Shown here: piece after piece, positions 44,884-53,325 of the stretch | How positions within the stretch are numbered: the stretch's first letter is position 1 | Layout of the letters: each line of letters starts with the position of its first letter | From: Marinomonas maritima | Lineage (GTDB): Bacteria > Pseudomonadota > Gammaproteobacteria > Pseudomonadales > Marinomonadaceae | Length of the DNA stretch: 64,000 nucleotides | Direction of reading: 5' to 3' | NCBI RefSeq assembly: GCF_024435075.2 | Contig: NZ_JAMZEG020000002.1 | Location: 883,501 to 947,500 of the forward strand | Notes under the pieces: model-generated | What the model was told of the DNA's origin: nothing | The model's input: the letters and a program-made list of their open reading frames with translations, nothing else | Databases searched by the model: none | Position numbers and translations under genes: made by a program

Positions 44884-46635
44884 ATGAATGATTTTTATGA
44901 CCCCAAAAAACTAAAAATTGGTCAAAATGTAGGGATCGAGCTCGATCCTTACATTTTAAACTACCCAATGGATAACCATAAAACCACTTGGGTTGCAGAC
45001 CAAGGTGGAAGACCTTTTGTGCTGCGTTTTTTCCAATCCAGCAAAGGTAAAGTTGAAGACTTCTTACAAAATGCCAGAAAATATGCGGGGGTAAAACACT
45101 CTGCAATCACACCAAACTACCCGCCCTTTTACTCAAAACTGTGGGTGTTTTCATGCTCTGCTGTGTGTGGTGGAGAAAATCTCTACAGCTTTTTAGGCAA
45201 ATACCCAGATGGCGCTCCGTTAAATGTAGTGATTGGTCTATTCGATAATATTGCCAAAGCACTAGACCAAGTGCATAAAAATGATCTGCTCCATGGGCAT
45301 TTAGACTTAAATTCAATTCATGTTGTTAATGGGCTTGGCCTTATGACAGGGTTCGGCGCTCACAATTGGATGAGTCAAATTGATGACAGCGTTATGGATG
45401 CCCGCTTTTTCCCACCAGAATATTTAAAAAAAGATCAAAAGCGCACTCCAGCATCAGATCGTTTTGCCTTTATGAAACTCCTCATGGCCGCCTTACTTGG
45501 AGAATCGATTCTCGATAAAGACTTTACTACGAGCCTACCAGACACGCACCCAAGTTTAAGTGACGCCACATGGGGCCGTTTACTGAAATGGAGTAGAGAA
45601 AATGAACGCCATAGGCCAAAATCCTTGGTTGAAGTCATTCGAATCATTCGCGCAAACCTTTATAAACCTGAAGTAAGTAACAGTTCGGTGGCTAAGCGAG
45701 CGGTTAAACGCTATGTACGCAACACCAAACCAAAAATCATCATTATCTGCGCTTTTGTTGCCATAAGTACTTTGGGGGCCATCATTTTATGGCCTACCCC
45801 CCCCTCTGAAAAAATTACTCCCACCCCAAAAAATGTACCTAAGGTGAAAGCAATAACGCCGTTTGAGGCCTTACCGCAAACATTAGAAGAGCCACTTATT
45901 TCTGGCGGAACAGCACCCAAGATAGAAAAAATCCCTCCTGCCACCTTTATTATGGGAGATCAAAACAGAATGGGAGATGATAATGAAAAACCACCCCATG
46001 AAGTCGATATCCCCAATGGCTTTTATATTAGTAAATACGAAGTTACTTTTGACCAATATGATAAATTTGCCAATGCAACTGGTCGAGAGCTACCTCCAGA
46101 CAATGGCTGGGGCCGTGGGCAACGCCCTGCAATCAACATCAGCTGGTATGACGCAAAAGCCTATACTACGTGGATATCTAGCCAAACAAATCAAGAGTAT
46201 CGCCTCCCAACAGAAATCGAATGGGAGTATTCAGCAAGAGCAGACTCAAGCACCTCATTTTGGTATGGAAACACGGTAAAGCCCGGCTACAGCGTCTGTG
46301 ATAGCTGCGGAAGCCAATGGGACGGTGTCTCTTCCGCCCCAGTTGGCAGTCAAGCCAGTAACCCACTTGGTTTGTTTGACATGCATGGCAATGTAGCGGA
46401 ATGGGTAGAAGATTGTTACCACGACAACTATGACGGCGCGCCGACTAAAAATGAAGTTTGGCTGGCCAATCAATGCGAAAACCGAGTACTGAGAGGTGGA
46501 TCTTGGTTCGATATTCCAAGAGTTGGCCGAAGTTCAACAAGATACCGCGCAGAACCTGTATTAAAAGCCAGCAATTGGGGCTTTAGAGTGGTGAGGATTA
46601 TTCAGCAATCTAATGGTTTATCTAAATCAGAATAA
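44884..46635 (+). CDS. Pseudokinase-transmembrane-SUMF1 (FGE-like) fusion protein
   Basis: A 583-residue membrane protein. Residues about 10-260 look like a Ser/Thr kinase domain that has lost catalysis. The catalytic loop is HGHLDLNS (residues 137-144), where canonical kinases have HRDxKxxN; Asp is replaced by His and the following Lys by Asp. The metal loop reads GFG with Thr instead of the Asp. One membrane span lies near 285-304 (IIIICAFVAISTLGAIILW), then a proline-rich linker. A SUMF1/formylglycine-generating-enzyme-like domain fills about 345-575 (FIMGDQ, PTEIEWEYSARA, GNVAEWVEDC, LRGGSWFD). The cysteine pair of true FGEs near RGGSxxCxxxYC is absent. If the usual topology holds, the SUMF1 part is periplasmic. 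A TTG six codons earlier could be the start. Role unknown. Confidence 0.8.
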   Translation: MNDFYDPKKLKIGQNVGIELDPYILNYPMDNHKTTWVADQGGRPFVLRFFQSSKGKVEDFLQNARKYAGVKHSAITPNYPPFYSKLWVFSCSAVCGGENLYSFLGKYPDGAPLNVVIGLFDNIAKALDQVHKNDLLHGHLDLNSIHVVNGLGLMTGFGAHNWMSQIDDSVMDARFFPPEYLKKDQKRTPASDRFAFMKLLMAALLGESILDKDFTTSLPDTHPSLSDATWGRLLKWSRENERHRPKSLVEVIRIIRANLYKPEVSNSSVAKRAVKRYVRNTKPKIIIICAFVAISTLGAIILWPTPPSEKITPTPKNVPKVKAITPFEALPQTLEEPLISGGTAPKIEKIPPATFIMGDQNRMGDDNEKPPHEVDIPNGFYISKYEVTFDQYDKFANATGRELPPDNGWGRGQRPAINISWYDAKAYTTWISSQTNQEYRLPTEIEWEYSARADSSTSFWYGNTVKPGYSVCDSCGSQWDGVSSAPVGSQASNPLGLFDMHGNVAEWVEDCYHDNYDGAPTKNEVWLANQCENRVLRGGSWFDIPRVGRSSTRYRAEPVLKASNWGFRVVRIIQQSNGLSKSE

Positions 46636-46670
46636 TTCCGCTAAATGTCACCTATTCGAAATTGTTATGG

Positions 46671-46698
46671 CGCATCATCACTTTTGGGTGCGTTTTTT
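46671..46698 (+). terminator. Probable terminator after the pseudokinase fusion gene
   Basis: A 6-bp stem CGCATC / GGTGCG, including one T-G pair, with a 10-base loop, then TTTTTT. Weak stem but a strong T run. Confidence 0.5.
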
Positions 46699-46733
46699 CT
46701 ATAATATGTACAAATCAAAGATTAAATACGGTG

Positions 46734-46747
46734 ACCTGATGTCAGGT
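46734..46747. promoter_or_regulatory. Palindrome upstream of acnB
   Basis: ACCTGATGTCAGGT, a 14-bp imperfect-centre palindrome (ACCTGA-TG-TCAGGT), about 53 bases before the acnB ATG. Likely a dimeric regulator site; the protein that binds it is unknown. It is followed by TCCTTTTTTAG, but a loop of two bases is too small for a good terminator. Confidence 0.4.
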
Positions 46748-46799
46748 TCCTTTTTTAGTACATAATATTATTATCATAAATTATTATTTAGAGGTGACA

Positions 46800-49601
46800 A
46801 TGAGCCTATATTCAGAGTACTTACAAGAAATCGAGAATCGAAAAGGTCAAGGGTTACATCCTAAGCCAATTGATGGTGATGCATTATTATCAGAAATCAT
46901 TGCACAAATTAAAGAGACTGGTCACGAACACCGCACAGATTCTCTTAATTTTTTCATCTATAACACATTACCAGGCACAACAAGCGCGGCCGTAGTGAAA
47001 GCTAAATTTCTGAAAGAAATTATTCTAGGTGAATCTGTCGTTGCTGAAATCACGCCGACATTTGCTTTTGAATTGTTATCTCACATGAAAGGCGGCCCTT
47101 CTGTTGAAGTGCTTCTTGATTTGGCATTGTCTGACAACGCTTCTGTTGCTAAACCAGCTGCTGAGGTTCTAAAGACTCAAGTATTCTTATACGAAGCGGA
47201 CACAGATCGCCTTAAAGCTTCCTACAAAGCAGGCAATCCTATAGCAAAAGAAATTCTTGTAAGCTACTCACAGGCTGAGTTTTTCACAAAGCTTCCTGAA
47301 ATCGATGAAACCATTGATGTAGTGACATTCATTGCTGGTGAAGGTGATATTTCAACTGATTTATTATCGCCAGGCCACCAATCTCACTCTCGTGCAGATC
47401 GTGAATTACATGGCCAATGTATGAGCACGCCTGAAGCTCAAGCAGAAATAAAAGCGCTACAAGTAAAGCACCCTGAAATGCAGGTAATGCTTATTGCTGA
47501 AAAAGGCACTATGGGTGTTGGTTCATCTCGTATGTCTGGTGTTAACAACGTTGCACTCTTAGCAGGTAAAAAAGCAAGTCCGTATGTACCTTTTATTAAC
47601 ATTGCACCTATTGTTGCTGGTACCAATGGTATCGCGCCAATCTTCCTAACAACCGTTGATGTAACCGGTGGTATTGGTCTTGATCTTAAAAACTGGGTTA
47701 AGAAAGTAGACGCAAACGGTAACACGGTTGTTGACGCAAATGGTGATGCGGTATTAGAAGAGAAATACTCAGTAGCTACTGGCACTGTGTTAACTATCGA
47801 TACAAAAGCGAAGAAATTATACAACGGCAATAAAGAGCTTGCTGATATATCATCCGCCTTTACACCACAAAAAGTGGAATTCATGAGAGCTGGCGGCTCA
47901 TACGCTGTAACATTCGGTAAGAAACTACAAACATTTGCAGCAGAAACCTTAGGTGTGGAACCTGCAAGCGTATATGCAGCCTCAAAAGAAATTTCACATG
48001 AAGGTCAGGGCTTAACGGCTGTTGAAAAAATATTTAACCGTAATGCCGTTGGCGTATTATCTGACGCACCATTACACGCAGGGTCAAACGTTCGTGTAAA
48101 AATAAATATTGTCGGCTCACAAGACACCACTGGCCCTATGACATGTCAGGAATTAGAAGCGATGGCAGCTTCTACTATTTCGCCAATTGTTGATGGTGCA
48201 TTCCAATCAGGTTGTCACACAGCCTCTGTTTGGGATAGTAAAGCAAAAGCAAATACTCCCAAGTTAATGAGTTTTATGAACACATTTGGATTAATCACCG
48301 CGCGTGATCCTAAAGGTGTTTATCCTGCAATGACAGATGTTATTCACAAAGTATTGAATGACATTACCGTTGATGACCGCGCTATCATCATCGGTGGTGA
48401 CTCTCATACTCGTATGTCTAAAGGCGTCGCTTTCGGCGCTGACTCAGGTACGGTAGCAATTGCACTGGCAACGGGTGAATCTGCAATGCCAATCCCTGAG
48501 TCTGTAAAAGTAACCTTTAAAGGTTACATGAAAAAACACATGGATTTCCGTGATGTGGTACACGCTACGCAAGCTCAAATGCTTAAGCAATTTGGCGGTG
48601 AAAACGTTTTCCAAGGCCGAGTTATTGAGGTACACATTGGTACGTTACTGGCCGACCAAGCGTTTACGTTTACAGACTGGACGGCCGAAATGAAGGCAAA
48701 AGCGTCTATTTGTATCTCTCAAGACGATACCTTGGTTGCATCACTTGAATTGGCGAAAAAACGTATCCAAATCATGATTGATAAAGGTATGGAAAACAGT
48801 GCAAAAACGCTTACCGGTTTAATCGCTTTGGCTGATAAACGTATTGACGAGGTTAAATCAGGAACTACACCTGCCCTAACGCCCGATGCAAATGCTAAAT
48901 ACTTCGCAGAAGTGGTAGTGGATTTGGATCAGATTGATGAGCCAATGATTGCGGATCCAGATGTAAATAACGATGACGTGTCTAAGCGTTATACTCATGA
49001 CGTTATTCGTCCTATTTCATACTACAAAGATAAGCCTGTTGATTTAGGCTTTGTTGGTTCTTGTATGGTTCATAAGGGTGATATGCAAATCATTGCTCAA
49101 ATGTTTCGTAATATGGAAGCACAAGGCAAAGAGATCAAGTTCAACGCTCCTCTAGTCATCGCTCCACCAACGTACAACATTGTTGATGAGTTGAAAGAGG
49201 AAGGCGATTGGGCACTTCTAGAGAAGTATGCTGGATTTCAGTTTAACGATAAGAATCCCAAAGCAGCTGCGCGCACGAAGTATGAAAACATCATGTACTT
49301 AGAACGCCCTGGATGTAACTTATGCATGGGTAACCAAGAAAAAGCGGAACCTGGAGATACAGTTATAGCAACATCAACACGCTTATTCCAAGGTCGTGTG
49401 GTGGCGGATACTACAGAGAAGAAAGGTGAATCACTACTAGGCTCAACGCCAGTGGTTGTTCTTTCAACCATTTTAGGTCGCTTCCCTACTATTGAAGAGT
49501 ATATGGCTGCAGTAAAGGGAATTAAGCTAACGGATTTTGCGCCACCACTTGACGCAATGACGACAGCCCCCGTTGAGTTCATTCCTGTTAGTAACATCTA
49601 A
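46800..49601 (+). CDS. acnB: Bifunctional aconitate hydratase 2 / 2-methylisocitrate dehydratase
   Basis: Iron-sulfur enzyme of the TCA cycle (citrate to isocitrate) and of the methylcitrate cycle. The N-terminal HEAT-like domain starts MSLYSEYLQEIENRKGQGLHP. Cluster and active-site segments visible include GGDSHTRMSKGVAFGADSGT, VGSCMVHKGDM and ERPGCNLCMGNQ. The 933-residue length is well above E. coli AcnB (865); the extra lies mainly after TTVDVTGGIGLDL, including a VDANGNTV/VDANGDAV repeat. The ATG with GAGGTGAC upstream is preferred to a GTG two codons earlier. From memory, the long form resembles Bacteroidetes AcnB, so lateral acquisition is possible. Confidence 0.95.
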   Translation: MSLYSEYLQEIENRKGQGLHPKPIDGDALLSEIIAQIKETGHEHRTDSLNFFIYNTLPGTTSAAVVKAKFLKEIILGESVVAEITPTFAFELLSHMKGGPSVEVLLDLALSDNASVAKPAAEVLKTQVFLYEADTDRLKASYKAGNPIAKEILVSYSQAEFFTKLPEIDETIDVVTFIAGEGDISTDLLSPGHQSHSRADRELHGQCMSTPEAQAEIKALQVKHPEMQVMLIAEKGTMGVGSSRMSGVNNVALLAGKKASPYVPFINIAPIVAGTNGIAPIFLTTVDVTGGIGLDLKNWVKKVDANGNTVVDANGDAVLEEKYSVATGTVLTIDTKAKKLYNGNKELADISSAFTPQKVEFMRAGGSYAVTFGKKLQTFAAETLGVEPASVYAASKEISHEGQGLTAVEKIFNRNAVGVLSDAPLHAGSNVRVKINIVGSQDTTGPMTCQELEAMAASTISPIVDGAFQSGCHTASVWDSKAKANTPKLMSFMNTFGLITARDPKGVYPAMTDVIHKVLNDITVDDRAIIIGGDSHTRMSKGVAFGADSGTVAIALATGESAMPIPESVKVTFKGYMKKHMDFRDVVHATQAQMLKQFGGENVFQGRVIEVHIGTLLADQAFTFTDWTAEMKAKASICISQDDTLVASLELAKKRIQIMIDKGMENSAKTLTGLIALADKRIDEVKSGTTPALTPDANAKYFAEVVVDLDQIDEPMIADPDVNNDDVSKRYTHDVIRPISYYKDKPVDLGFVGSCMVHKGDMQIIAQMFRNMEAQGKEIKFNAPLVIAPPTYNIVDELKEEGDWALLEKYAGFQFNDKNPKAAARTKYENIMYLERPGCNLCMGNQEKAEPGDTVIATSTRLFQGRVVADTTEKKGESLLGSTPVVVLSTILGRFPTIEEYMAAVKGIKLTDFAPPLDAMTTAPVEFIPVSNI
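47706..47753 (+). repeat. acnB: In-frame 24-bp tandem duplication within acnB
   Basis: Two adjacent 24-base units encode VDANGNTV and VDANGDAV. They differ at several bases, mostly silent ones, so the duplication is old. It lies in the region where this acnB exceeds the usual length. Confidence 0.75.
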
Positions 49602-49630
49602 CATGAATTAACAGCGCATTAAACTGCGTA

Positions 49631-49668
49631 AAAAAGCCTACCGATAATTTTTATTTGTAGGCTTTTTT
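49631..49668 (+). terminator. Terminator of acnB
   Basis: AAAAAGCCTAC / GTAGGCTTTTT stem with a loop of about 15 bases, T tract following. Confidence 0.8.
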
Positions 49669-49740
49669 ATTGCCTTTTTTTACCCTCAAATATATTTAAC
49701 CATTAACTTTGGTATTTTTTCGCGCAAATTTTAGGTACAA

Positions 49741-49764
49741 AAAAGCCCCGCTGTGCGAGGCTTC
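49741..49764 (-). terminator. Terminator of hpf
   Basis: AAGCC-CCGC / GCG-AGGCTT stem, one mismatch, 3-base loop; on the minus strand six T follow. Confidence 0.75.
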
Positions 49765-49783
49765 TCCTAGAATTGTGAATAAA

Positions 49784-50176
49784 TTAAATAACTTCTCGCT
49801 CAACAAGCTCGTCAAATTCAGCTTGTAGCTGACGCTCTATAGGGCTCTCTACATCCTGAGCATTAATATGGTGCTGTCGACCAGCATGTTTTGCTTTGTG
49901 TTTGATTAGCTGCTTCTCTAACTTGCCAACTAAAAGATCAAGAGCCGGCTTAATCTGTTTATCCGTTTTAACCGTTGCAAAAAGATCATGACCAGGAATA
50001 TGAACACTGGCTTCGACAATTAATTCATGAATCTCATGTTTCTCTGTATTTAAAATCACATTAATACTGGTTATCTGGCTGTTAATACGAGATAAGTGAT
50101 CCATTTTTTCTTTAACAAGTTCTTGAACTTCTTCACCAGATTGGACATGGTGACCGCTAATATTCAATGTATACAT
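49784..50176 (-). CDS. hpf: Ribosome hibernation promoting factor (HPF/RaiA family)
   Basis: Binds the 30S decoding region and stabilises inactive ribosomes in stationary phase. The first about 100 residues are the HPF core (MYTLNISGHHVQSGEEVQELV, HIPGHDLFATVKTDK, and LDLLVGKLEKQLIKHKAK). A 30-residue acidic tail follows, making 130 residues, longer than E. coli HPF (95) and shorter than the long two-domain form. Not next to rpoN, unlike the usual arrangement. Confidence 0.9.
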   Translation of the reverse strand: MYTLNISGHHVQSGEEVQELVKEKMDHLSRINSQITSINVILNTEKHEIHELIVEASVHIPGHDLFATVKTDKQIKPALDLLVGKLEKQLIKHKAKHAGRQHHINAQDVESPIERQLQAEFDELVEREVI

Positions 50177-50473
50177 AGAGAATTTCCTTCTGTTTGTGTC
50201 AGGTTTTTTATTAACTTCAGTTTTGTACCTCCTCTGTTGCCCTTATATATAATCTATGGACGGTTCGATGTAATTTCAATGCTGGCAATGTAAATACTTT
50301 AACAATATAGTGAATGAACATTGCACTTTCCAATGGATACAAACAATAGCCCTTAAACACTTTACTAATCAATACCATACCCATTTAAATCTAGCAAACT
50401 TTTGAGTATATTGCACAAGAAAATCATATGTTTTTTTGTAGCAATGAGTGCTATCTAGCTCAATGAAAATACG
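50177..50473. other. Intergenic region without a recognisable gene
   Basis: AT-rich, about 300 bases between hpf and the decayed DUF1275 gene. It should hold the hpf promoter on the minus strand; I see no supported coding frame, RNA gene or repeat. Confidence 0.5.
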
Positions 50474-50862
50474 TTACCGACCTTCTAGCACCTTTCCCTG
50501 AAAGGCCCCTTCTAACATAATGCCTAAATCTGTATATACCCGTTAGATGGGTTATTCGTACAACAACGCCACGGATAAGTGGTAGCAAGTGTGTTTTGCC
50601 CCCCGCACGTAACTGACACTCCTGACAGCATAAAGCCGGAAATAGCCGATCCCATAACAAAGCTGAGTAATATTCCAATTAGGTGAAGAAGTACTCCTGA
50701 GTCTGGGTTTAACATTGCACTTCCTATGAGTGTAGCAGTCTCTGACAAATGCGACACCGCTTGGTGCTGAAACCCCAACAATACGACCGAGTTGATACTT
50801 CCAGCCACCAGAGCCAGCATAAATGCACGGTATTCAACCCACTTTGGCAATCGAGATAACAC
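50474..50862 (-). pseudogene. Decayed DUF1275 (YoaK-family) membrane protein gene
   Basis: The first frame reads LPKWVEYRAFMLALVAGSIN, then HQAVSHLSETATLIG and LLSFVMGSAISGFML, the DUF1275 N-terminal half. The middle of the family (about 40 residues) is missing, and the same frame resumes with CGGQNTLATTY. Near 50574 the reading shifts: the next frame gives RGVVVRITHLTGIY. Near 50533-50538 it shifts again: the third frame gives TDLGIMLEGAFQGKVLEGR and a stop. In intact members these pieces form one continuous sequence (QNxLATTY-RGxVVRxTHxTGI-TDLGIML). So one internal deletion and two frameshifts have destroyed the gene. Confidence 0.82.
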
Positions 50863-50938
50863 AGCCTCTCCTTTACATCATGACATTGATTAGTTATTAG
50901 ATTGGTTCAGCCTACGTCGAGTAATCTTGAAAGCAAAA

Positions 50939-50969
50939 AAAAGCGCCTGTCACTATGACAGGCGCTTTT
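50939..50969 (-). terminator. Terminator of asd
   Basis: AAAAGCGCCTGTCA / TGACAGGCGCTTTT stem of 14 bp with a 3-base loop, T run on the minus strand (TTTTTTGCTT). It ends the leuC-leuD-leuB-asd direction. Confidence 0.9.
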
Positions 50970-50989
50970 CAAAAAATACGCTAGTAGCT

Positions 50990-52108
50990 CTAGTCATTCA
51001 GTAATATGCGCAACATACGACGAAGTGGCTCAGCCGCTCCCCATAACAATTGATCACCAACCGAGAATGCACTGATGTATTCAGGCCCCATATTCAACTT
51101 ACGAATACGACCTACTGGAATATTCAGTGTCCCCGTTGCCGCTGTTGGTGTTAAACGTTCCATTGTCGCTTGCTTATCGTTAGGTACAACGCTAACCCAA
51201 TCATTATGCTGAGCAAGCATGCCTTCGATGTCAGCAACAGGAATGTCTTTGTTTAGCTTGATGGTATAAGCCTGACTATGACAACGCATTGCACCGATAC
51301 GAACACATAAACCGTCAACTGGAATTGGTTTGCCATCGATGCCTAAGATCTTGTTACACTCAGCTTGCGCTTTCCACTCTTCGCGGCTTTGACCGTTATC
51401 AAGCTGGCTGTCGATGTAAGGGATCAAAGAACCCGCTAATGGCACACCAAATTGATCGGTAGGCAATGTACCGGAGCGCATTTTTTCTGCTACTTTACGA
51501 TCGATTTCCAAAATAGCGCTTGCAGGGTCAGCAAGCTCTGTCGCAACAGCACCTTGCAACATACCCATTTGATTGATCAATTCGCGCATATGGCGTGCAC
51601 CGCCACCAGAAGCAGCTTGGTAAGTCATAGAGGTCATCCATTCAATATGGCCTTTCTCAAACAACCCACCTAATGCCAATAGCATCAAGCTAACCGTACA
51701 GTTACCTCCAACAAAGGTTTTGACACCATCGCTCAAACCTTGCTTGATAACATTTAAGTTAACAGGATCAAGCACAATAATGGCGTCTTTATCCATACGC
51801 AATGAAGACGCGGCATCAATCCAGTAACCTTTCCAACCCGCCTTACGCAACTGTGGGTAAATAGCCTTGGTGTAATCCCCGCCTTGACAGGTAATAATAA
51901 TATCCATCTTTCTCAATGCATCAATGTCGCTTGCATCTTGAAGTAATGGAATATCTTTACCAATTTCTGGACCTTTCTGCCCCGTTTGAGATGTAGTAAA
52001 GAAAACTGGATCAATATGATCAAAGTCATTTTCTTCCTTCATACGTTGCATCAACACGGAACCGACCATTCCGCGCCATCCGACTAAACCTACAGTGTGT
52101 TTTGACAT
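50990..52108 (-). CDS. asd: Aspartate-semialdehyde dehydrogenase
   Basis: NADPH-dependent enzyme converting aspartyl phosphate to aspartate semialdehyde for lysine, methionine, threonine and DAP synthesis. The 372-residue protein begins MSKHTVGLVGWRGMVGSVLM. Catalytic Cys137 lies in FVGGNCTVSL. An ATG-initiated reading with AAAGGTAACG upstream is chosen; 10 additional upstream codons are unsupported. It follows leuB by 86 bases in the leuCDB-asd order found in Pseudomonas. Confidence 0.97.
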   Translation of the reverse strand: MSKHTVGLVGWRGMVGSVLMQRMKEENDFDHIDPVFFTTSQTGQKGPEIGKDIPLLQDASDIDALRKMDIIITCQGGDYTKAIYPQLRKAGWKGYWIDAASSLRMDKDAIIVLDPVNLNVIKQGLSDGVKTFVGGNCTVSLMLLALGGLFEKGHIEWMTSMTYQAASGGGARHMRELINQMGMLQGAVATELADPASAILEIDRKVAEKMRSGTLPTDQFGVPLAGSLIPYIDSQLDNGQSREEWKAQAECNKILGIDGKPIPVDGLCVRIGAMRCHSQAYTIKLNKDIPVADIEGMLAQHNDWVSVVPNDKQATMERLTPTAATGTLNIPVGRIRKLNMGPEYISAFSVGDQLLWGAAEPLRRMLRILLND

Positions 52109-52194
52109 GGTTAACGTTACCTTTTTTTGTGGGGCCACTCATACCAAGAGCAGTATCCCTAGTGAATACCAAACGATCTTATGACGTTTAGCTT

Positions 52195-53280
52195 TTAATG
52201 CTGTGTTTTCAATGCTTTCAGTACGGCATCGCCCATGGCTTGCGTACTAATCGTTTCGCACCCTTTGGATGCAATATCCGCTGTTCTTAGACCAAGATCC
52301 AGAACATTACTCACGGCCGCTTCAATAGCGTCTGCCGCACTTTCTGAGTCTAAAGAATAACGTAACATCATAGCAACTGACAAAATTGTCGCTAGTGGGT
52401 TAGCGATTCCTTTACCTGCAATATCTGGCGCAGAACCGTGACACGGCTCATACATTCCGCGACCTTCTGCATTTAAAGAAGCAGAAGGTAACATACCAAT
52501 GGAGCCTGTCAACATGGCAGCTGCGTCTGAAAGGATATCACCAAACATATTGCCAGTAACCATTACATCAAACTGTTTTGGGGCACGAACAAGCTGCATT
52601 GCAGCATTATCAACTAGCATGTGAGTTAATTCGACATCAGGATACTCTTTCGCTACTTCTTCCATCACTTCTTTCCAAAGGACGGTCACTTCCAGCACAT
52701 TGGACTTATCAATAGAACAAACTCGCTTATCACGTAAACGCGCCGCTTCAAAAGCAGAGCGCCCTATACGTCGAATCTCAGATTCACTGTAAACGTAAGT
52801 GTTGTAGCCTTCACGCTCGCCGTTTTCTAACGTTCGAATACCACGAGGCTGACCAAAATAAATACCGCCAGTTAACTCACGTACAATTAGAATATCAAGA
52901 CCCGCAACGATTTCAGGCTTCAAGCTGGATGCATCGGCCAATTGCGGATAAAGAATCGCCGGACGAAGGTTAGAAAACAACTCAAGATTCGAGCGCAAGC
53001 CAAGCAAGCCCTTTTCTGGGCGAACCGACATGTCCAATTTATCCCATTTAGGACCGCCCACCGCACCGAGTAAGATAGCATCAGCAGCTTTGGCTTTAGC
53101 CAAAGTAGCTTCTGGTAATGGAGAACCTGTTTCGTCATAAGCAGACCCACCAACCAGCGCACTTTCGTGAACGATGTTCAAAGAGAACTGTGCGTTCACT
53201 GCATCCAAGACACGAACCGCTTGTGCCACAATTTCTGGGCCAATGCCGTCACCCGGTAATATCAATACATTTTTAGTCAT
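52195..53280 (-). CDS. leuB: 3-isopropylmalate dehydrogenase
   Basis: Leucine pathway enzyme that oxidises and decarboxylates 3-isopropylmalate. The 361-residue protein has LILPGDGIGPEI at the N-terminus, the substrate-binding ELTGGIYFGQPRG, and the metal/NAD site region NMFGDILSDAAAML and EPCHGSAPDIAGKG. Confidence 0.97.
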   Translation of the reverse strand: MTKNVLILPGDGIGPEIVAQAVRVLDAVNAQFSLNIVHESALVGGSAYDETGSPLPEATLAKAKAADAILLGAVGGPKWDKLDMSVRPEKGLLGLRSNLELFSNLRPAILYPQLADASSLKPEIVAGLDILIVRELTGGIYFGQPRGIRTLENGEREGYNTYVYSESEIRRIGRSAFEAARLRDKRVCSIDKSNVLEVTVLWKEVMEEVAKEYPDVELTHMLVDNAAMQLVRAPKQFDVMVTGNMFGDILSDAAAMLTGSIGMLPSASLNAEGRGMYEPCHGSAPDIAGKGIANPLATILSVAMMLRYSLDSESAADAIEAAVSNVLDLGLRTADIASKGCETISTQAMGDAVLKALKTQH

Positions 53281-53325
53281 GTTAAATCCTTAAAAAACTG
53301 TTGTTATGTTATTGCCTAAAAGACA

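Noticed and set aside
45919..46635. SUMF1 domain as the activator (FGE) of the BetC sulfatase
   Set aside because: BetC is cytosolic while this domain should be periplasmic, and the FGE cysteine pair near RGGSxxCxxxYC is missing (here RGGSWFDIPRVG).
50460..50678. Independent 72-residue gene (MEYYSALLWDR and onward)
   Set aside because: It is the second frame of the decayed DUF1275 gene; part of it (RGVVVRITHLTGIY) only makes sense as a piece of that family.
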